64,000 bases of DNA from Nageia nagi (taxonomy: Eukaryota > Pinophyta): NCBI GenBank assembly GCA_050084985.1, contig JBITNC010000001.1:42656001-42720000 (forward strand), in the 5' to 3' direction. The notes beneath the pieces were generated by a model. That model did no database searches, was not told where the DNA came from, and worked only from the letters and a program-made list of their open reading frames with translations. This document shows, piece by piece, positions 10,611 through 21,130 of this stretch; positions within the stretch are counted from its first letter, which is position 1; each line of letters begins with the position of its first letter. Both the position numbers and the translations under genes were made by a program.

Positions 10611-11006
10611 TTGATACAAGCTAAAGATGAGCTAGAGGAATTGCTAAAAGAAGAAAATGGTTACAATGAGGCAGTTGCATATGAGACAGAGTTGGTTTCC
10701 CCTATTTTCGACCTGAAGACTCAACCTATAGAAACACTAGAGCATAGCATAAATACAGTAAAACATTCATATTCCCTTGTCTATACAACAACAATAAAAA
10801 TTGATGGCTTTAAAGCATATAATATTAATACTTTGATTGATATAGGTGGAGAATGCAGTCTGATCAGGAAAAATGCAATTCTAGATGATTTATGGTGTAT
10901 AAATAAGGTAGGACTTACTTTTAATTCTAAAAAGTCTATATCTAGTATTTTTGTTGAAGTTTCTTTTTTAATAAAAGATAAAATTATGATCTTTAAGTTA
11001 GTATAA
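10611..11006 (+). pseudogene. pararetrovirus aspartic protease region
   Basis: A 132-codon open stretch. NTLIDIGGECSLI at about 10827-10865 matches the retropepsin active site, D-[ST]-G-A-x-S, with the aspartate at 10839-10841 retained but Thr/Ser changed to Ile and Ala to Gly. The family processes the viral polyprotein. The same frame continues past the stop at 11007 to the RT start (KKFNSPWACAAFYVN at 11433), consistent with one protease-RT polyprotein before decay. Confidence 0.7.
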
Positions 11007-11339
11007 TATGAAATGAAGAGTTATGATTTAATGATTGGATATGACAATTTGACTAAGCTCAAACCCTTTAGTATAACAAAAGACAATTGCTTAAGTTTAT
11101 AGGGTTTTAAGCTTCCTATAAAAAGTTTTTATGAATCTGTTATTGCTATATGGTCTTCTTAGAATAAAATAAAAAAGATAGACTAGATATCTAAGTCCAT
11201 CAATTTAAACTCTTCTAATCTTAATGAGATCATTGAATGAATCAAAAGTAATCTATGTTCAAAAGATCCCACAACATTCAAGCACAAAAAGGTTCATGAG
11301 TACAGTATAGAACTCAAGCTTGTCGAATAAAAAGGCAAG

Positions 11340-12110
11340 GTAGTTGAGCCTAAGTTTAAAGCATATCATATTGGTTTCAACCCTTCATTTAAAAAAGAAT
11401 GCAATACTGAGTTATTACCAAAAGGATTAATTAAAAAGTTCAATTCTCCATGGGCCTGTGCCGCCTTTTATGTGAATAAAAGATCTGAATAAGTAAGAGG
11501 CAAAAGAGGCTAGTAATAAATTATAAACCACTAAACAAGCATGTTGTTTCAATCCAACATCCAATTCCATAAAAAATGAACTTTTAAGAAGACTAAAAAA
11601 TACTACAATCTTTTCTAAGTTTGATTCAAAATCAATATTCTGGCAAATCATTGTGAAAGCCTTTGATAAACCTAAAATTGCATTTGTAGTACCAAAAGGA
11701 CACTATTAGTGGACAGTTCTTCCATTTGGGTTAAAAATTGCACCTTCCATTTATCAAAAGGTAATGGATGAAATCTTTCGTCCCTATAGTTCATTCATCT
11801 ATGTGTATAGAGATGACATTTTAGTTTTCAACAAGGATGTAAAGTAGCATATCAAACATCTAGAACAATCCTATCAGATCTATTTTGGTCAAAGTTTGAT
11901 ATTATCTGAAAAGAAAAGTATTTTTTGTATAGAAGAAGTTGAATTCTTGGGGTTACATATTAAAGCAAAATAAGTTCAGCTACAAAACCATATCTTTGAA
12001 AAAATCAAGAATTTTCCTGATGAAATCTTTATAGTCATTCAATTACAAAGATTTCTTGGTTGTGTCAATTATGTTTCTGGTTATTATCAGGTAATTACTG
12101 TCGATAGAAA
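11340..12110 (+). pseudogene. pararetrovirus reverse transcriptase (degenerate)
   Basis: RT copies the pregenomic RNA into DNA. KKFNSPWACAAFYVN (11433) marks the start, and a frameshift near 11500 moves the rest to frame 1. That frame holds FDSKSIFWQI (11620, first catalytic Asp), GHY (about 11698), LPFGLKIAPSIYQKVMDE and, at 11794-11823, FIYVYRDDILVF. The catalytic box is Y-R-D-D; an Arg at the variable position is unusual (Val, Ile or Met are usual) and is one base from Ile. EEVEFLGLHIK (about 11935) and LQRFLGCVNYVSGYYQ (about 12040) form the thumb. Stops near 11710, 11850 and 11970. Confidence 0.85.
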
Positions 12111-12111
12111 A

Positions 12112-12700
12112 TTGCTAAATACAAGACTAAAGAAAAATGCTCCTAAACGGAATACTAAAATGATTGCAGTTATTCAAAGAATAAAGGCAAAGTGCTCAAA
12201 ACTTCCTTCGATGTCTTTACTTGGTTCTAGAGTAAAAATCATTGAAATAGATGTTAGTGATAAGTTTTGGGGAGCTATATTAAAAGAACAAACTCCTACA
12301 AGTGAAAAAATTTGTAGATATTCTTTAAAAACATTTTTTGGTGCCCAGCTTAATTATCCTTCATCTCATAAAGAAATTTTAGCAGCCATGAAAGCTATTA
12401 AAGCTTTTCAATTCTTTGTACAATCAAAAAAGTATATTCTTAGATCTGACTTAAATAATATGAAAACTTTTTGCAAAAAAAATTGATAAATCATTTGATA
12501 GCAACAAAATGCTAAGATGGAGTCTTTGGTTTGATGATTATGATATTAAGTTCAAACATGTTCCTGGAGTAAAAAATTCTATAGCAAACTTTCTCACTTG
12601 TGAGTATCAAATCAACATGGTAACACCATGGCATGCAAAGTGGATGGTTGTAAGCACTCTTTCTAAACTTTTTGATGTTGATTCTAAAATTCTACTTTTT
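12112..12700 (+). pseudogene. pararetrovirus RNase H (degenerate)
   Basis: Frame 1 at 12112-12486 contains IIEIDVSDKFWGA (first Asp), SSHKEILAAMKAIKAF (Glu) and ILRSDLNNMKTF (second Asp). The frame breaks in an A-run near 12475-12485 and continues in frame 2 from 12509 with LRWSLWFDDYDIKFKHVPG and KNSIANFL, where the final conserved Asp is Asn. This degrades RNA during viral reverse transcription. The RNase H follows the RT directly with no tether or integrase, as in Caulimoviridae. Confidence 0.82.
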
Positions 12701-13330
12701 TGTATACCCATGAGTTGTTCATTGAATAAAGAATTTCTATCCCTTTACCAGATGGTAGAATTATTAATATACCAAGAACATATACCATTCATACTAACAC
12801 TTAAATCATGTTATGGGATCCAGAGCTTTGTTATATCATTTGGGTGACATTTATTATCATCATTATTAGCACAATATTGGTGAAGAGCATTTTATAGGAA
12901 GGATAACTATTTTCATAAATTGCATAAAAGGAATTCATTAGTGGCCTACTCAAGATCCACATCTTAAAGTTCGAATCAACGGATTCAAACTTACCTATGA
13001 ATAAATAAAAGGCATTTCTTTACTCTACTGGGATATCAGAATTCTATTTTTACTCATGATTATTTTATAGGTTTAGGCCATAATCTAAGAGAAAATTTTG
13101 AAGAAATTCCTAACTGGTTTGAAGTATGGTTTATAAAATTTGGTTTATAGGTTCAACAATATCCTTTAGAATATCATGACTTAACACCTCATGAACATTT
13201 CAATGTCATGATAGATTCCTATGCCACTTAGCTCCCAAGATGGAAGTGGATTATTGAAGAAAAGGTTTTCAATGATGGATCTATTACCGAATTCCTTTCT
13301 AGATAAATTGAAACAAAGTGGTATCCAATG
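12700..13330 (+). pseudogene. coding trace downstream of the pararetrovirus RNase H, function unknown
   Basis: Codon-like stretches continue past RNase H in two frames, for example LYHLGDIYYHHYWH around 12825 and ITIFINCIKGI about 12900, before stops accumulate. Some caulimovirids carry an additional C-terminal domain or a further small ORF here. I do not recognise this one and assign no function. It could equally be random open stretches in A+T-rich DNA. Confidence 0.35.
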
Positions 13331-13379
13331 CATTAAAGCATGGTGGGCCCTTAACCCACTTTAAATAATATTGGCTGAT

Positions 13380-13720
13380 AATTTAACTCAATTATGATTG
13401 GATCAAGAGTGCCCGTAATAGCATCCTTATCCATTAAAAGTGTGAATGGAATAAATTTCTATCCACTTGAAATGTAATTGGAATACTTTATGTCAAATCA
13501 ATTATCTTTGCTATCCACTTAGCATGTGCGCAAGTTACTTTATTTCACATCAAGTTACTGTTACTTGATTGCTTGTCTTTGGATGATCAAGATTTCATCT
13601 TGTAAAGTAGTGCATCTAGTCTGTTAACCGACTTTGTAAAAACTATAAATAAGGGTTTGAGCCTCATTTGAAGGCATTAGAAGATAGAGATTAGTCCTTT
13701 AGTAAGATAAGATAAGATTT
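13380..13720 (+). promoter_or_regulatory. pararetrovirus intergenic region with pregenomic-RNA-type promoter
   Basis: A non-coding stretch with CTGTTAACCGACTTTG followed by TATAAATA at 13644-13651 and then a GAGCCTCATTTGAAGGCA stretch. This layout (coding end, about 300 bp, TATA, short pyrimidine/purine alternation) resembles the pregenomic RNA promoter of Caulimoviridae. The viral block ends about 70 bp after the TATA box, so a transcript started here would leave the virus and run into the host repeat. Activity is not shown. Confidence 0.6.
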
Positions 13721-13897
13721 ATGCATTATGCCCATAAAACTATATTTTAATAAGGCATTTCAAACAAGGTATTACCATTTGCTTTTCCAACGAGACTATG
13801 TTTTTTATGAGGTATTTTGTTAGATAATTTATGGACCCTTTCAATGTTTCCATTGTGTGCATAATTTTGCGAGGCATTATGAAAAATATTTAGTAGG
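13721..13897 (+). repeat. right flanking direct repeat of the pararetrovirus insertion
   Basis: Second copy of 8480-8660 in the same orientation; host array sequence resumes here. After GCATTATGAAAAATATTTAG (13874-13893) it continues as ordinary family A array sequence and soon meets the minus-strand B repeat. Confidence 0.8.
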
Positions 13898-13989
13898 CCC
13901 TATCATTGTGTGTTACAAAAATTATTATTTTTATTTAAAAGTTTACAATTAATGAAATAAATGTAAAAAAAAAAAATTAAATGATTTTT

Positions 13990-16627
13990 TTTAATTTAGG
14001 AAAGGAACTTTGAGTTAATTCATGATAGATGTTATAATCCATTTAGGATGGATTCATATGAGAATATGAAATATTTGATTAGATAAGAATACTATTTGAG
14101 GGAAAAGCATGGAGTGTTACTATTAATTTTAAGTTGTGAAATATTACCCTAGAATCAAGGAAGGGACGTAGTTTTAGAAAGAACACAAAACCTCCTAAAG
14201 TTCGAGAACATAGTATAAATTTTTAAATTAAAACATGTGAAGAATTATGATGCAATTAAGATAAGATGAATTTTGGTTAAGAGCTTTCCATATCCTCCAT
14301 ACTCAAAAAGCCTTTCTTAGTAACCATATCCAATGAATATTGGATCCTCAAGGAGAAATTTGGAATAGGAAGATGGCAAGGAGCTACATCTAAAGGATGA
14401 ACAAATAAATAAGACCTATAATGTAAAATTTATCATGATGGATTACAAGGATCCTATATCTAATTAAATTTCTTATAATGTACAATATTGGGTGACCCTC
14501 ATTCTTGATAGTTGTTATCATCATAGGACCCATTAGGGTATGGAATGGAGTTGTTACCCTTGAACATTTTTTCAACTGTAAATTTTATGTAAGTGTAATA
14601 ACCTAGTATCCATATGTAACTCATTGGTGATATTCCAAGAAGTGAATTTGATTTGTTTTATCTTATGATATGCTCTTAAATGTATCTATTGGTTTGTGAG
14701 AATACAAATGATATCTTCAAAAGTTAAAGTAAGTAATGAAATAAGAACCCTAAATATACCCATATGAAGATAATTATTTGGCAACACAAAAATAAATACT
14801 ATACTCCCTAAATAATTGTGATTAATATCACCATATAATAATTTAGGGTATGAAATGACTCCATTGATAGACATTTGTAAATGGATGTAATTAAATGATA
14901 ATCTAGGTATCAAAGAGGATAACCTAGTTCTTGAAGTAAATTTTGTGATAATTCGAAAAGTATGATTTATCTTCAACCTATGCTACGTATAAATGTAAGT
15001 TGTATGACATTCCATAATATTTTGGGAAGTTAATATCTATAAAGATATCTACTTGATGACATGTAGTAAATATTACATGTATTCAAACAAGTAAGTTGAA
15101 ATGAGAAAACTTATTGTATGACATGGTTAGGTTGAAAGTTAAATTGGACACATTCTTAGGAATAATTGATACAAGGCATGGAGTAGAAAATAATAAAGGT
15201 ATCCTAATGAAAATGAAACTTAGTAATGATGTTGAGAAGATCTATATATACATCATTGTAAGTTTAAATAATTATCTTAAGTAATGATAAAGTCATGATA
15301 CTTGGCTCAAGTTGAATTAAAACATTAGGGTTTGCATATGTTCTTTCAAGAAAACCTATTCAAGTTCTTAAAACCCTAGAAGAAAAATAATTAGACTTCA
15401 ATTCTATACTAAAGTTGTTCAAGAAGCCTATAACAAAATAAGATAAGAAATTATGAATTTGCTAATGATAGGGATAATTACATAAAAGTTGATTTAGTAA
15501 AACATTCATTATTGTAAGTTTGCTAAATGACATGCAAAAAAAAAATTCCTTGAGTATGAAACACTCTACATCACACTTCCTTGTTAGAAGTAGTTGTCTT
15601 TAGTGATATCTTAAGGCTAGATAATTTGTGGCATGTGCAGTACCTTTAAGGTAATATTCTTTTTGCCACATCATGATTATGAGACAATTATAATAAAGTA
15701 TTGTTGAATATTGTTTTGTAACTTTATGAACAAGCTTATTTTGAAACTTCTTATGCACGTTTGATGAAATTATTATTCTTCTTTATAAAGAATGATTATT
15801 AATACAAAAAGTGATTTATTTGCAAGAAATTAGACTACAATAACATCCTATTGCTTGATACAAGAATAAAAAATAGAAAAAAACTAATAGTTGATATGGG
15901 ACCAATTATTTCTAAGGACATTAGAGTAAAGTTTATTTTTCTTTCTTAAACACCTATTAGAGAATACAAACCACTCGAAGGTATTATTCCAATACCCATG
16001 GCTCCCTAAGATATGGGAACGAAGATGTTAGACTTTATAATCAACCTAGCTAATAGATATAGGTAGGCTAGTGTCTCATATCCTCTATAGTTTGTTAGAT
16101 GAGGATAGCAATCGATAAAAATGCAATTACCAAGTGAAGGTAACTAGTAGTCATACTACTTTCAATTTAGCATATGGGAGTATGATGATTGTTCCATAGG
16201 TGATGATGCTTACCCATTTCATATGGAAGATTGCTTAGGATAATCTATCTACACCTATGAATCAGAGGGTTTCCATCAAAAAAGATGTATAACCTTATGG
16301 ACAAGCATTCTCTCGGGTGATATGGACCCCAAGTAGGAAACCACTATAGTTTAACCATAATATCTATTGCATAGTTCATGAATAGAAATGGTGAGATAAC
16401 CTACTTGGCATCTTCCAATGAGATGATCATTGAGAAGTGAATATAAAAACAATTAGGATCAAGATTGGTTAATCATAATTTGATCAATCTTATCATGTGA
16501 GCACTAACTAGCTAGCAATGTTGATATACTCATATGGATCACATTTTCCATTCCTAGATCATTCGAGTGTTAAAACTAAACAAAAAAAAAGGTATAAAAT
16601 TTTAAGGTTTTATGAAGTCAAGAAAAA
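13990..16627 (-). repeat. family B LTR-like repeat, left arm of palindrome
   Basis: Inverse of 16628-19055, collinear along the whole length: for instance TGGCTCCCTAAGATATGGG (about 16000) against CCCATATCTTGAGGAGCCA (about 17250), and the GATGATGCTTACCCATTTCA region (16200) against AAATGGGTAAGCATCATTGC (17052). By eye the arms share perhaps 75-80%. The unit starts at the centre and ends near 13990. The first ~11 bp of the canonical TGTAA start are shared with the right arm. No ORF is credible. Confidence 0.8.
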
Positions 16628-19055
16628 TGTAACACTACTACTTTATTCCCAACATCACAAAAATTCTAAAATTTTATACCTATTTTTTCTTTAATTTAAA
16701 CACTCAAATTATCTAGGAATGAACAAGGTGATCCATATGAGCATATCAACGTTGCTAGCAAGTCAGCACTTACATGGAAAGATTGGCCATATCTAGATTA
16801 ACCAATCTTTATATGATTTCTTTATGTGTTCACTTCTTAACCTCATCACATTGAAAGATGAACACACAAGTGACCTCACCATTTTTGTTCATAAACTATG
16901 TTACAAATATTATGGTCACAACATAGTGGCTTCCTACTTAGGGCCCACATCACCCAAGAGAATGCTCGTTCATAAAGTTATGTACATTTTTCGATGGTAA
17001 TCCTTCGATTCATAGGTGCAAATAGATTATCCTAGGCAATGTTCTATATAAAATGGGTAAGCATCATTGCATATGGAATAATCATCATACTCTTATTTGT
17101 TAACTATAGGTAGTATGACTACTAGCTACCCTCATCTGGTAACCATAGTTTTATCAAATGCTATCCTCATCTGACAAAATATTATGGATATGATATACTA
17201 GGCTACCCATATCTATTAGATAGACTCACCATAGAGTCCAAATCCTTGTGCCCATATCTTGAGGAGCCATGGGTATTGGAATAATACCTTCGAGTGGATT
17301 GTATAGTCTAATAATGTTTAAGAAAGATTATATAAAGATCATACCTAATCTAATGTGTCTAGATATAATTGATCCTCGATCAATTATTATATTTTTGTAG
17401 GTTTAATGCTTGAATTTAAGCACTAGGATTTCACCCTAATCTATTTCTTTTCAACAAACTAAATTTCACATTTTAAAATATGTTTCATAAATAGAGAATT
17501 AATTTCATCAAATGTGTGCAAGAATTTTCAAACAAACTTATTCAGGAAGCTACCAAAGAATATTCAATAGTACTTTGCTATAATTATCCTATATGCATGA
17601 TGCAACGTAAAGAATTTTAATTTAAAAGTACATCACATGCTAAAGAATAATAACAAACTACATGTTATCACTAAAGATGACTACTTCTAATAAGGAAGTG
17701 CGATGCAAAGTATAACATGCTCATGGAATATTATTTTGGTATGTCATTTAGTGAGCTTGCAATAACAAATTTTTTACTAAGTAATCTTTTTCCTTATCGA
17801 TTAGTCAATCTATAAGTTTTATCTTGTTTTATTGTAGACTTTTTGATCAACTTTATGATAGGATTGAAGTCTACATTACCCTTTCATTTTTCTTCTAGGG
17901 TTTTCTCATTTAATTTAGATATCTTTAAAGATTATCTAAAAACCATAATATTTTATTTTAGCTTGAGCTAGGTATCATTACTTTATCATTCTAGTTGCAT
18001 CACTTTTAAATAATTATTTAAATATTACAAGCGCATATATATATTTTCTCAAGTAATTATCTTCATGTAAGCATATTAGAGATCTTGTTCCATTAATTTC
18101 CCATGATATCATTGATAGTCATACAAATCATTTAATATATATATATTCAAGAACATAACATAGGTTGAATAAATCAAAATTAATTCTAGATTATCACATT
18201 AAGTTACTTAAGGTTACTAGGTTATCCTATTTGATACCTAAATTATCACCAATTTACATCCAATTGCCAATACCTATACATCAATGGGTAATAGCATCAT
18301 TCCATACCTTAATTTGTTACATGATGATATTAATTTACAATGAGTTAAGGTCATATTTATACTTCTCAATGTATGAAACACTTAATTAAATGAGGATTAC
18401 CTTACAATTATCAGAGTGGTTACATCATAGCATTGTCAATATTTGGTCTAGAGGGTCTTCAATATAGCTTCATCCTCTTGGTATAGTTACTTTCCATCTT
18501 CACCTTCCATGCTTTTCCCAAGGATCTAAGATTCATTAGTTTGAGTACTAATAAAAGTTTTTGAGTAATGAGGATTAGGATAAACTTTTTTATTAACTAG
18601 AATACATTTTACATTAAATGTATCATAAATTCATTTCCAACAATTCAAATACCCTTCTTATGGACCTCAAGAGATTTTTTTTCTCTCTAGAATGACCTCC
18701 CTTTCTTGGTCTTAGAGTAACATTACAACTTAATCATAATTTCACATTCATCAAATTTGATAGTACTAATACCATTCCAGGTTCTTTTAATTAGACATAC
18801 TTTTCCTACTAAATAGTAGTATTATTCAATAAGCCATTTTATTGATTTTCCTATAATACCATCAAGTGAACTTCATTATTGAATATGTAATTCATAATTT
18901 GTTAGAGTAGTAAACTCAAATACAATTCCCTAAATAATTATTATCAAATCCACATTTAATCAATCTATTAAATTTCACTTATTGTAAATCTTCAATTGAA
19001 TAGAATATGTATGGTAAAGTCATAATGGGAGATCCTACTAATTGTTTGTTGAAAT
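16628..19055 (+). repeat. family B LTR-like repeat, right arm of palindrome
   Basis: Begins TGTAACACTACTACTTT at 16628. The start aligns with inverse copies at 57957 (TGTAATACTACCC) and with 27181 (TGTAATGGATCC). TG start, length near 2.4 kb and multi-copy, both-strand distribution suggest an LTR of a large retrotransposon, but I found neither a primer-binding site nor pol sequence next to any copy, so 'LTR' is an inference. The 3' limit is where the copia-type LTR begins. Confidence 0.7.
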
Positions 19056-19516
19056 TGTTAGAATTATAATGCTATTTAGGGCATTATGTAATTAATATGC
19101 TTAGAATATTAATAATCATCTAAATTTGGTTATTAGATGATAATGAGGTTCATGCATGGTGGTAGGTGGAATAGTGTCTTCACTAACAATTAAATGTAAT
19201 TCTATATTGTAACTTAGAGTTAACTAACATATAGTGGTTAGGTTAGTTAATTACCTAAGGTTAGTTTTTGAGTCTTATAAAAGGAGCTCATTTTATAAAG
19301 ATTTAAAATAAGAAGATTAAGATGGAAAGTGGTTAGTATAGATCTTAGTTAGTAAGGTCTTAAGCATGCAAGCTATGCTTCATGCTAAGAAGAGTCATGG
19401 TTGAGATTCATATTAGTGTACATTATTTAAGAGTACAGTGAAAAAAAGACTTAAAGTGAAGTACTTCATATGATGGAAGAACCATTATACATCTTATGTT
19501 ACTATGTGAGAAGGCA
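19056..19516 (+). repeat. copia-type solo LTR (family C), copy 1
   Basis: Begins TGTTAGAATTATAATGC, ends near ...ATGTGAGAAGGCA, and carries TATAAAAG at 19276-19283. The TGTTAG start and ~460 bp length are typical of plant Ty1/copia LTRs. No primer-binding site follows, so it is a solo LTR produced by recombination. GAAAT precedes it (19051-19055) and GAAAT occurs at 19520-19524, a possible but offset target duplication. A second copy lies at 25364. Confidence 0.75.
19276..19283 (+). promoter_or_regulatory. TATA box of family C LTR
   Basis: TATAAAAG followed by GAGCTCATTTT. Conserved at 25688-25695 in the second copy. Confidence 0.6.
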
Positions 19517-20360
19517 AAGGAAATGGCCCTCGATCCCACAATGCCTCCATTAGCATAACACCTTCTAACCATCCCTCCTTCAATCATGCCAATATTTGTG
19601 ACCTTACAATTCTAGAGTAGTAAAATTCTTCATGTATAACACCAAGATATTGATGAAGGGCTTGAAGGAATAGTGGATTTAAATAGGAAAGCATTTCTTT
19701 GACTAACTAGTCTATCCCCAACTACTCTTCCCCCTCCCTGTAGAGCTCGCAGGTCATCTCAACCTTGGACACCTTGTGCATAATTATATGCAATGCAATT
19801 TTGAGTTTTTTGAAGGACACATACTAAATCCTAATCTATGGTAATTTTAGAGTTGGCCACCACCCAACCCACTCTGCATCTCTGCAACACCATCTCTTTT
19901 TTTTAAGCTTCCTCTATTTGTTCTCTTCGTCATAGAGATCAAGGGGGAGGGTGGACTAGGCCAGCCATGTTATTGCAACCTACGTAGCTTATTCAATGCA
20001 TGGCCTACCACTTCCAACATGAACCCACATAGATTATCTTTGCCTCTTTGAGTTGCTACTCCCTGAATGTGGTGGCATTAGTCTTTTGTCATCTCCATCA
20101 TTTTTACACTTTTTTTGACTCCACGTATTCCTTTTATTTTTCAAAGGACACCTACCTCATGTTGTATTTTTCAATATTGCTTGCTCATCATATTCCTTTT
20201 GTTTTTCAAAGCACACCTACCTCATGTCTTAGAAACTTTGACTCTTTGCACAACATATCATCAAGGTCTCATTTTTTTATCTCTCATATATTACCTTGGG
20301 GAGAGTCACATGTATCATTTCCTCACATTATTTTTATGGGATCTTGTTTTTAAGTAAAAT
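19517..20360 (+). other. unassigned, less A+T-rich segment with a 36-bp direct repeat
   Basis: Richer in C and pyrimidine runs than its surroundings. A 36-bp block is repeated at 20126-20161 and 20191-20226 (65-bp spacing, two differences seen), giving overlapping open frames of 80-101 codons at 20048-20357 that read as low-complexity Ser/Phe/His-rich peptide. I see no recognisable domain and treat the open frames as non-genic. Confidence 0.5.
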
Positions 20361-20378
20361 GGGAGAAAAGCTTATGAG

Positions 20379-20447
20379 TATTTTACTTAAATTTTTAGAT
20401 CCTCCTAATAATGTATTTTACTTAAATTTTTAGATCCTCCTAATAAT
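20379..20447 (+). repeat. perfect 34-bp tandem duplication
   Basis: The block TATTTTACTT...CTAATAAT at 20379-20412 recurs unchanged at 20414-20447, one base apart. Perfect identity implies a recent event in otherwise old DNA. Confidence 0.85.
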
Positions 20448-20449
20448 TT

Positions 20450-21130
20450 ACATGTCTTTTATTTTGTGATAAAATATTTATGTCAAAGTATGGAATGCCT
20501 ATTACTTTGAATTTCTTAGATCACTTAATTTTTTTTAAAAGATATGCTTGGCACTTAATTTTTTAAGCTAATAATGCATATTTAGAACTTAATTTTAAGG
20601 TGCAGTAATGCATGATTATTACTTAAGTTATGATGCCTTTTTTATGCAAGTTATGCGAATAATGCACTTGTGTTAGAGTTTAATTTTTTTGCTTAGAATT
20701 TAAAAATTTTAAGTTAAATGCATGTTTTCTACATCAGTTGAAATCATGCATGCTTAGTACTTGTGTTGGAATAATGTATGATTATGCAATTTACTTATGC
20801 AAGATTAGATTTATGCAATTTAAATAAATAATACATGATTTATACTTAACTTTTTAAAGTTAAATTAATGCATGCTTCTTGCTTATGCTTAATTTTTTAA
20901 GTTAATACTTAAAAGTTATTTTTAAGATGCATGAATGCATGTTGAGTATTTATCCTTATGCAAAACATAGAATGGACTTGTGCAAAAATATATATACTTC
21001 AAAATTAAGTATTTTATGCATTATATTTTGAAGTATTTTGTGCATTATATTTTGAAGCATTTTATGCATTAGCATTATTATGTTTTATATGCATCATTGT
21101 TTACAATATCTTTAAATTAAAATTATTGTA
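20450..21130. other. A+T-rich low-complexity region with AATGCATG/TTAATTTTT motifs
   Basis: Many scattered ATGCAT, TTAATTTTTTAAG and TTATGCA motifs, and a short tandem stretch at about 21003-21065 with unit near TGCATTATATTTTGAAG. No gene or element boundary was recognised. Confidence 0.5.

Larger units (their letters stand above)
8661..13720 (+). mobile_element. endogenous pararetrovirus (Caulimoviridae), partial and degenerate
   Basis: A virus-like block without LTRs or integrase, in caulimovirid order: capsid-like ORF (to 9799), zinc-knuckle trace (9920-9958), aspartic protease (10611-11006), RT (about 11340-12110), RNase H (12112-12700), a short downstream coding trace, and a non-coding region with a promoter at 13644. 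The RT carries GHY, PFGLK and APSIYQK blocks and the RNase H ends in W-SLWFDDYDIKFKHVPG, which fit Caulimoviridae better than Ty3. About 5.06 kb remains. Caulimovirid genomes are usually about 7-9 kb, and no movement-protein region is recognisable, so the copy is 5'-truncated. Stops and frameshifts throughout mean it cannot encode functional proteins. Genus unresolved. Confidence 0.88.

Noticed and set aside
19051-19524. GAAAT as a firm target duplication of the family C LTR
   Set aside because: The right copy is offset by three bases from the likely LTR end, and a 5-bp match in A-rich DNA is easily chance. Mentioned only as possible.
20048-20357. Overlapping 101- and 80-codon ORFs as a gene
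   Set aside because: Both are produced by a 36-bp direct repeat in pyrimidine-rich sequence; two frames are open at once and neither shows a domain.
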